Below are positions 1-3,898 of a DNA stretch of 5,785 bases, piece by piece. Source of the DNA: an uncultured Bacteroidota bacterium (GTDB lineage: Bacteria > Bacteroidota > Bacteroidia > Chitinophagales > Chitinophagaceae); NCBI GenBank assembly GCA_903944755.1, contig CAJATB010000234.1, positions 1 to 5,785 on the forward strand, read 5' to 3'. Numbering within the stretch: the first letter of the stretch is position 1; the number at the start of each line of letters is the position of its first letter. A model generated the notes under the pieces. It was not told where the DNA came from and searched no databases. It saw only the letters and a list, made by a program, of their open reading frames with translations. The position numbers and the translations under genes were made by a program.

Positions 1-396
1 GCAGCATTGCGTGATGCCGAAATGCAACCTACCGAAATTGATTACATTAATACGCATGGTACTTCTACACCATTAGGTGATATTGGAGAAGCAAAGGCGA
101 TCACAGCAGTATTTGGCGAACATGCATATAATTTAAATATTAGCTCCACTAAATCAATGACCGGTCATTGTTTAGGTGCTACTGGGGTTATTGAAGCAAT
201 TGCTTGTATTCAGTCGGTGATTCATGATATTGTACCTCCAACAATTAACCACTTTACGGACGACCCAGAATTGGACACAAGGCTTAATTTTACTTTCAAT
301 AAAGCACAAAAAAGAACGGTGAATGCTGCATTAAGCAACACTTTTGGCTTTGGTGGACATAATGCTTGTGTGATTGTAAAAAAATACAAGGCTTAA
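1..396 (+). CDS. fabF: Beta-ketoacyl-ACP synthase II, C-terminal part (cut by window start)
   Basis: This enzyme condenses malonyl-ACP with a growing acyl-ACP in cytosolic type II fatty acid synthesis. The frame is open from base 1, so only the last 131 codons are present and the true start and active-site Cys lie upstream. Both catalytic histidines of the Cys-His-His triad are visible: His in NTHGTSTPLGD (bases 55-57) and His in STKSMTGHCLGATG (bases 166-168), the latter with its conserved Lys five residues before. The glycine-rich loop NTFGFGGHN near the C-terminus is also typical of the family. The stop is TAA at 394-396. rnc follows after 12 bp on the same strand, matching the acpP-fabF-rnc cluster common in Bacteroidota, so co-transcription is likely. 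FabB-type synthases share these motifs; FabF is preferred from the context and the GFGG-type loop. Confidence 0.93.
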   Translation, partial: AALRDAEMQPTEIDYINTHGTSTPLGDIGEAKAITAVFGEHAYNLNISSTKSMTGHCLGATGVIEAIACIQSVIHDIVPPTINHFTDDPELDTRLNFTFNKAQKRTVNAALSNTFGFGGHNACVIVKKYKA

Positions 397-408
397 TTAA
401 TTTAATAA

Positions 409-1119
409 GTGAAAAGAATACACCAATTGATTTCTTTTTTCAAACAGTCATCTGATTTTGAAAAAAACTTAATTCATTTAATTGGGTATCGTACAACTAG
501 TATTATACTTTTCCAAACTGCATTGAATCATAGGTCTGTAAAAGACAATCCTTCAGAAAATAATGAACGCTTGGAATTCTTAGGGGATTCGGTTATTAGC
601 ACTGTTGTAGCCGATTATTTATTTAAAAAGTATGCGTATAAAGGAGAGGGTTTTTTGACCGAAATGCGTAGCAAAATGGTAAACAGGCAACAGTTAAATA
701 GTATCGCATTACAAATGGGTTTAAAAAAGATGACACGATTTAATAAGTTGGATAATGGGTTAAGGACGAGTCAAATTTTCGGGAATACATTAGAGGCACT
801 AGTAGGTGCCATTTACTTAGATAAAAAATACGACTTTACTAGAACATGGATTATTGAAAAAATGATTCAGCCCCATTTGTTCATGGACGACTTAGAACAG
901 ATTGATATAAATATCAAAAATAAAATCATTGGGTGGGCTTTGAAACAAGGCAAGCAAGTTGATTTTGTGCTAGCTGGAGAACAATTGGAAGGAAGACGTC
1001 GCTTATTCACCATTAATGTTGTGTTGGATGGAGAAGTGGTGACCAGCCAAAAAGGGTTTACTAAAAAGGACGCAAGCCAAATAGCCGCTCAAAAAGCGAT
1101 TGAATTACTTGGTATCTAA
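409..1119 (+). CDS. rnc: Ribonuclease III
   Basis: This is a double-strand-specific endoribonuclease that processes rRNA precursors and structured mRNAs. The 236-residue length is normal. The N-terminal RNase III domain (about residues 20-155) carries the signature NERLEFLGDS at 52-61, with the metal-site residues Glu53, Glu56 and Asp60. The second acidic motif reads GNTLEALVGAIYLD (125-138): Glu129 matches E. coli Glu117, but the place of E. coli Asp114 is Asn126. A C-terminal double-stranded-RNA-binding domain spans about 167-235 and ends in the typical KKDASQIAAQKAIELL helix. The start is GTG at 409, chosen because it lies just after the fabF stop and gives a normal N-terminus; no Shine-Dalgarno sequence is seen, as is usual in Bacteroidota. 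It is probably co-transcribed with fabF and converges on the epimerase gene 14 bp away. Confidence 0.96.
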   Translation: MKRIHQLISFFKQSSDFEKNLIHLIGYRTTSIILFQTALNHRSVKDNPSENNERLEFLGDSVISTVVADYLFKKYAYKGEGFLTEMRSKMVNRQQLNSIALQMGLKKMTRFNKLDNGLRTSQIFGNTLEALVGAIYLDKKYDFTRTWIIEKMIQPHLFMDDLEQIDINIKNKIIGWALKQGKQVDFVLAGEQLEGRRRLFTINVVLDGEVVTSQKGFTKKDASQIAAQKAIELLGI

Positions 1120-1133
1120 TCTGTTACGCTTCT

Positions 1134-1538
1134 TTACTTTTTTGCTTGACAAAGTTCAATAAGCACCCCGTTGGTATCCTTAGGGTGAACAAAGCAAACC
1201 AATTTATTATCAGCCCCCTCTTTTGGGTGTTCATTTAACAAGGTAAAACCTTCGTTTTTTATTCGTTGCATTTCAGCGTAAATATCGGCAACTTCAAACG
1301 CAATATGATGCATGCCTTCCCCTCTTTTTTCTATAAACTTATCAATTACGCCTCCGGGACTTTGACTTTCCAAAAGCTCTATTTTTGACTGGTTGTTTAA
1401 GAAAAAGGCAGTGTTTACTCCTTCAGCATCAACACTTTCGGTCTTGTAGCAGGTAGTGTTAAATAATTTTTCAAATAGCGGTATACTTTTCTCAAAACTC
1501 TTAACTGCTATTCCAATATGTTCCACTTTGTATTCCAT
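1134..1538 (-). CDS. mce: Methylmalonyl-CoA epimerase
   Basis: The product interconverts (2R)- and (2S)-methylmalonyl-CoA, linking propionyl-CoA and succinyl-CoA metabolism through methylmalonyl-CoA mutase in the cytosol. It is a 134-residue, single-copy vicinal-oxygen-chelate (glyoxalase-fold) protein made of two beta-alpha-beta-beta-beta modules. The first module begins with VEHIGIAVKS (His7); the second begins with GMHHIAFEV (His77-His78). Likely metal ligands are His7, Glu54 in KIELLES, His78 and Glu128 in GVLIEL; these are assigned from family pattern, not alignment. The length and the GMHHIAFEV and PKDTNGVLIEL blocks favour epimerase over lactoylglutathione lyase. The start is ATG at 1536-1538 (reverse strand) with no Shine-Dalgarno sequence. 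The gene stands alone: it is divergent from iscS and convergent with rnc. Confidence 0.93.
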   Translation of the reverse strand: MEYKVEHIGIAVKSFEKSIPLFEKLFNTTCYKTESVDAEGVNTAFFLNNQSKIELLESQSPGGVIDKFIEKRGEGMHHIAFEVADIYAEMQRIKNEGFTLLNEHPKEGADNKLVCFVHPKDTNGVLIELCQAKK

Positions 1539-1554
1539 GTTTTTTTGCTTTACG

Positions 1555-1597
1555 AATTGGGAAAAAATTGATGACGAATGTCATAGAAATCCCAATT
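1555..1597. promoter_or_regulatory. Nested inverted repeats in the mce-iscS divergent spacer; candidate operator
   Basis: An outer perfect 8-bp inverted repeat, AATTGGGA (1555-1562) and TCCCAATT (1590-1597), encloses an inner one, ATGAC (1571-1575), GAAT, GTCAT (1580-1584). The two are nearly concentric (centres about 1576 and 1577.5). The inner 5-N4-5 geometry is the same as that of FNR-type sites in the Crp/Fnr family, although the bases differ from the FNR consensus. It lies 29 bp upstream of the iscS -7 element, roughly where an activator would bind. That it is a regulator site is inference. Confidence 0.4.
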
Positions 1598-1613
1598 TTA
1601 CTTGTTTAATCTT

Positions 1614-1621
1614 TACTTTTG
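1614..1621 (+). promoter_or_regulatory. Bacteroidota -7 promoter element upstream of iscS
   Basis: TACTTTTG is an exact match to the Bacteroidota -7 consensus TAnnTTTG and ends 18 bp before the iscS ATG. A transcription start a few bases downstream would give a leader of about 10-15 nt. I find no TTTG -33 element at the usual distance (about 19-21 bp upstream), so the promoter may be weak or activator-dependent. Confidence 0.55.
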
Positions 1622-1639
1622 TGTCTTAGACAAAAATAA

Positions 1640-2866
1640 ATGTTCGATATGTTAAAATTACCAATTTATCTTGATCATAACGCAACTACTCCAATGGATC
1701 CTAGAGTATTAGAAGCAATGATTCCTTATTTTACCGAAAATTTCGGGAATGCAGCTAGCAGAAACCATTCATTCGGCTGGCATGCAGAAGAAGCTGTAGA
1801 CTATGCTCGTGAGCAAATTGCGCAATTAATAGGTGCCGATCCGAAGGAAATTATTTTTACATCAGGTGCTACCGAAGGTGATAATTTGGCAATTAAGGGT
1901 GTATATGAAATGTACGCAAGCAAAGGAAACCACATCATTACTGCTACAACGGAACATAAAGCTGTTTTAGATACTTGCAAACACCTTGAAAAACTAGGTG
2001 CTGAAGTTACTTATTTAGAAGTACAACCCGATGGCTTAATTGACTTAAAAGAATTAGAAGCTGCAATGAGACCAACCACTATTTTGGTAGCTATCATGTA
2101 TGCGAATAATGAAATTGGTGTAATACAACCAGTAAAAGAAATTAGTGCAATTGCGAAAAAGCATGGTGCATTATTTTTTACTGATGCTGTTCAATCTGTC
2201 GGAAAAATACCGGTAGATGTTAATGCTGACGGCATTGATTTAATGGCATTTACTGCCCACAAAATGTATGGTCCTAAAGGAGTTGGTGCTTTGTATGTTA
2301 GACGTAAAAATCCTCGTGTTAAAGTAACTGCACAAGTTGATGGTGGTGGTCACGAAAGAGGAATGCGTAGTGGTACATTAAACGTTCCTGGTATTGTGGG
2401 ATTTGGTAAAGCTTGCGAATTAGCGAGAACTGAAATGGAAGCAGACACTGCAAGAATTTCAAAATTAAGAGACAAATTAGAAAATGCATTAAAGCAAATT
2501 GACGAATCCTATGTGAATGGAAATCCAGCTCACCGTTTGCCACATGTAAGTAATATTTCCTTTAAATATGTAGAAGGAGAAGGTTTAATGATGGGCTTTA
2601 ATAAAGACATCGCTTTATCTTCTGGTTCAGCTTGTACTTCAGCATCACTTGAGCCTAGCTATGTATTAAAAGCACTAGGCTTAGGAGACGATTTAGCACA
2701 TAGTTCATTACGTTTTGGTTTGGGGAGATATACCACTGAGGAACAAATTGATTTCACTATCAAAGCAGTAACTGACACTGTATTGAAATTGAGAGAAATG
2801 AGTCCTTTATGGGAAATGTTTAAAGAAGGAGTGGACATTGATGCGATTCAATGGGCACATCATTAA
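1640..2866 (+). CDS. iscS: Cysteine desulfurase IscS
   Basis: A PLP-dependent enzyme (class V aminotransferase fold) that converts L-cysteine to alanine and passes persulfide sulfur to IscU and other acceptors in the cytosol. All 408 residues fit the IscS subfamily. Visible sites are the N-terminal LPIYLDHNATTP, the cofactor-stacking His106 in TEHKAVLDTC, the PLP-contacting Asp182 and Gln185 in TDAVQSVGK, the Schiff-base Lys208 in AHKMYGPKG, and the catalytic persulfide Cys332 in SSGSACTSASLEPSYVL. The C-terminus, SPLWEMFKEGVDIDAIQWAHH, closely follows that of E. coli IscS, a region known to contact IscU, and separates it from NifS and SufS. The ATG at 1640 is the longest start; ATG at 1649 (MLKLPIYL) matches the E. 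coli N-terminus at least as well, and neither has a Shine-Dalgarno sequence. It is first in the iscS-iscU-iscA operon, and its last codons are duplicated downstream. Confidence 0.97.
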   Translation: MFDMLKLPIYLDHNATTPMDPRVLEAMIPYFTENFGNAASRNHSFGWHAEEAVDYAREQIAQLIGADPKEIIFTSGATEGDNLAIKGVYEMYASKGNHIITATTEHKAVLDTCKHLEKLGAEVTYLEVQPDGLIDLKELEAAMRPTTILVAIMYANNEIGVIQPVKEISAIAKKHGALFFTDAVQSVGKIPVDVNADGIDLMAFTAHKMYGPKGVGALYVRRKNPRVKVTAQVDGGGHERGMRSGTLNVPGIVGFGKACELARTEMEADTARISKLRDKLENALKQIDESYVNGNPAHRLPHVSNISFKYVEGEGLMMGFNKDIALSSGSACTSASLEPSYVLKALGLGDDLAHSSLRFGLGRYTTEEQIDFTIKAVTDTVLKLREMSPLWEMFKEGVDIDAIQWAHH

Positions 2867-2881
2867 ACATTACAAGAGGAG
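2847..2881 (+). repeat. 35-bp direct repeat, copy 1 (iscS 3' end)
   Basis: This segment covers the last iscS codons, the TAA stop (2864-2866) and the next 15 bases, ending in AAGAGGAG. It is identical, base for base, to 2924-2958, with an offset of 77 bp. Because copy 1 includes functional coding sequence, it is the likely source and copy 2 the duplicate. Confidence 0.95.
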
Positions 2882-2885
2882 GAAC

Positions 2886-2903
2886 ATGGATTCCGACTCT
2901 TGA
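2886..2903 (+). other. Five-codon mini-ORF (MDSDS) after iscS
   Basis: ATG at 2886 opens a frame reading Met-Asp-Ser-Asp-Ser and stopping at TGA (2901-2903), inside the left arm of the hairpin. A Shine-Dalgarno-like AGGAGG (2877-2882) lies just upstream, but the gap of 3 nt is shorter than usual. Translation is unproven. It could be a leader peptide, a decayed gene start, or chance. Confidence 0.2.
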
Positions 2904-2928
2904 AATGTAAATGAGTTTTACATTTCAA
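2900..2928 (+). promoter_or_regulatory. Perfect 12-bp hairpin in the iscS-iscU spacer
   Basis: TTGAAATGTAAA (2900-2911) and TTTACATTTCAA (2917-2928) are exact reverse complements around the loop TGAGT. There is no T-tract on either side, so it does not look like an intrinsic terminator. The right arm overlaps the first five bases of direct repeat copy 2. In the transcript it could set an RNA end or protect one side from decay, allowing iscS and iscUA to be expressed at different levels; that role is inference. Confidence 0.6.
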
Positions 2929-2958
2929 TGGGCACATCATTAAACATTACAAGAGGAG
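2924..2958 (+). repeat. 35-bp direct repeat, copy 2 (iscS-iscU spacer)
   Basis: A perfect second copy of the iscS 3' end and its trailing bases, lying wholly in non-coding DNA. It includes the AAGAGGAG sequence (2951-2958), but no ATG, GTG or TTG lies at a suitable distance downstream; the iscU ATG is 50 bp further on. The remaining spacer, 2959-3008, is very AT-rich and has no TAnnTTTG element. Confidence 0.95.
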
Positions 2959-3008
2959 AAAAAAAGTTTCAAGGGTTTATAATTTTAAAATAATATAAAA
3001 ATAAAATC

Positions 3009-3425
3009 ATGGCATATTCAGATAAAGTAATCGACCATTATTCTAATCCTAAAAATGTAGGAACATTAGATAAAGGCGCTAAAAATGTAGGAACAGGCTT
3101 AGTAGGCGCGCCAGAATGTGGTGACGTAATGCGTTTGCAAATACAAGTAGACGAAGCAACTGGTATTATTACCGATGCTAAGTTTAAAACCTTTGGTTGC
3201 GGTTCTGCAATTGCATCTTCTTCATTAGCTACTGAGTGGTTAAAAGGAAAATCTGTGGACGAAGCAGTAAAGATTGACAATATGGATTTAGTAGAGGAGT
3301 TAAATTTGCCTCCAGTTAAAATTCACTGTTCAGTTTTAGCAGAAGATGCTATCAAGTCAGCAATTAATGATTACCGTGTTAAAAACGGTTTGACTGAATT
3401 AGTGTTTGAAGAAAAGCTACATTAA
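3009..3425 (+). CDS. iscU: Iron-sulfur cluster assembly scaffold IscU
   Basis: The scaffold on which IscS-derived sulfur and iron form [2Fe-2S] clusters before transfer to target proteins. Its 138 residues begin MAYSDKVIDHYSNPKNVG, nearly as in E. coli IscU. Cluster ligands are Cys37 with the neighbouring Asp39 (APECGDVM), Cys64 (FGCGSAIASSS), and His106-Cys107 (KIHCSVLAEDAI). The chaperone-recognition motif LPPVK, bound by HscA in E. coli, is intact at 100-104 although no hscA or hscB lies nearby. These features place it with IscU rather than SufU, which has a zinc-site insertion. The ATG at 3009 is fixed by the conserved N-terminus; the Shine-Dalgarno-like sequence at 2951-2958 is too far away to serve it. 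It sits 142 bp after iscS with no promoter element seen, so it is probably on the iscS transcript. Confidence 0.97.
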   Translation: MAYSDKVIDHYSNPKNVGTLDKGAKNVGTGLVGAPECGDVMRLQIQVDEATGIITDAKFKTFGCGSAIASSSLATEWLKGKSVDEAVKIDNMDLVEELNLPPVKIHCSVLAEDAIKSAINDYRVKNGLTELVFEEKLH

Positions 3426-3462
3426 TTAAAGACTAGTTCCTGGTTTTAATATTTAGACAAAC

Positions 3463-3816
3463 ATGAGTGAAGTAGCAGAAAATACAATTTACGTAAGCGA
3501 AAAAGCAAAAGCTAAAGTTAAACAGCTAATGCTAGACGCAGGCGTTGAAAACGACCCTAGCTACTTTTTAAGAGTGGGTGTGGTTGGAGGCGGTTGTTCG
3601 GGACTTAGCTATAAACTAGACTTTGACAATGAGGTTAAACCAATGGATCAGGTTTTTGAGGATAATGGTGTCAAATTGGTGACCGATTTAAAGAGTTTTT
3701 TATACTTAGTAAACACCGAATTAGACTTTTCTGACGGCCTAAACGGCAAAGGTTTTTACTTTAACAATCCCAATGCGAGTAGAAGTTGTGGTTGCGGGGA
3801 GAGTTTTGCGGTTTAA
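3463..3816 (+). CDS. iscA: A-type iron-sulfur carrier protein (IscA/HesB family)
   Basis: A small cytosolic protein that carries Fe-S clusters or iron from the assembly machinery to apo-proteins. The 117-residue length is normal. The three conserved cysteines of the family are present in the standard spacing: Cys45 in VGGGCSGLSY, and Cys109 and Cys111 in the C-terminal SCGCGESF (Cys-X63-Cys-X-Cys). The N-terminus through IYVSEKAKAKVKQLM also fits the fold. IscA, SufA and ErpA cannot be told apart by motif alone; iscA is chosen because the gene follows iscU by 37 bp on the same strand and ends the operon. It starts with ATG at 3463, without a Shine-Dalgarno sequence. A strong terminator follows 38 bp after its stop. 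Confidence 0.93.
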   Translation: MSEVAENTIYVSEKAKAKVKQLMLDAGVENDPSYFLRVGVVGGGCSGLSYKLDFDNEVKPMDQVFEDNGVKLVTDLKSFLYLVNTELDFSDGLNGKGFYFNNPNASRSCGCGESFAV

Positions 3817-3854
3817 GCCATATGGTTTAATTATTAGCTAGCTTATTTAATAGT

Positions 3855-3885
3855 AAACGCCCCGATAACTCGGGGCGTTTTTTTT
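3855..3885 (+). terminator. Intrinsic terminator of the isc operon
   Basis: A perfect 11-bp stem pairs AAACGCCCCGA (3855-3865) with TCGGGGCGTTT (3870-3880) around the tetraloop TAAC. It runs straight into eight Ts (3878-3885). The GC-rich core and T-tract are a textbook Rho-independent terminator, placed 38 bp after the iscA stop. Confidence 0.96.
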
Positions 3886-3886
3886 G

Positions 3887-3894
3887 TAGCTTTG
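3887..3894 (+). promoter_or_regulatory. Bacteroidota -7 promoter element upstream of gldFG
   Basis: TAGCTTTG matches TAnnTTTG exactly and ends 4 bp before the ATG at 3899. Transcription starting a few bases downstream would give a leaderless or almost leaderless mRNA. No TTTG -33 element is visible; that region is occupied by the terminator stem, which lowers confidence. Confidence 0.45.
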
Positions 3895-3898
3895 AAGC

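Noticed and set aside
1555..1597. IscR binding site upstream of iscS
   Set aside because: The palindromes do not resemble the known type 1 or type 2 IscR consensus sequences, and no iscR gene is in the window.
1631..1638. TATTTTTG on the reverse strand as an mce promoter
   Set aside because: It formally matches TAnnTTTG but is mostly a T-run, lies about 93 bp from the mce start beside the iscS ATG, and has no -33 box within the window spacing. Too weak to list as a feature.
2319..2543. Reverse-strand open frame of 74 codons inside iscS
   Set aside because: It lies wholly within a well-supported iscS gene, has no recognisable motif, and looks like a shadow of the coding strand.
2900..2928. 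Hairpin read as a Rho-independent terminator after iscS
   Set aside because: The stem is AT-rich and neither flank has a run of Ts. The downstream genes iscU and iscA have no promoter element of their own, so termination here would strand them.
2847..2958. Direct repeats as ends of an insertion sequence or attachment site
   Set aside because: The 42 bp between the copies contain no transposase, terminal inverted repeats or integrase context; 35 bp is also far longer than a normal target-site duplication.
2974..3004. AT-rich palindrome (ATTTTAAAAT) before iscU as an operator
   Set aside because: In such AT-rich sequence, short palindromes of A and T are expected by chance, and nothing else supports a function.
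3038..3280. Reverse-strand open frame of 80 codons inside iscU
   Set aside because: Same reason: the opposite strand encodes highly conserved IscU residues, and the reverse product resembles nothing known.
3833..3845. Short palindrome AGCTAGCT between iscA and its terminator
   Set aside because: Eight bases with no paired element, promoter or conservation evidence; likely chance.
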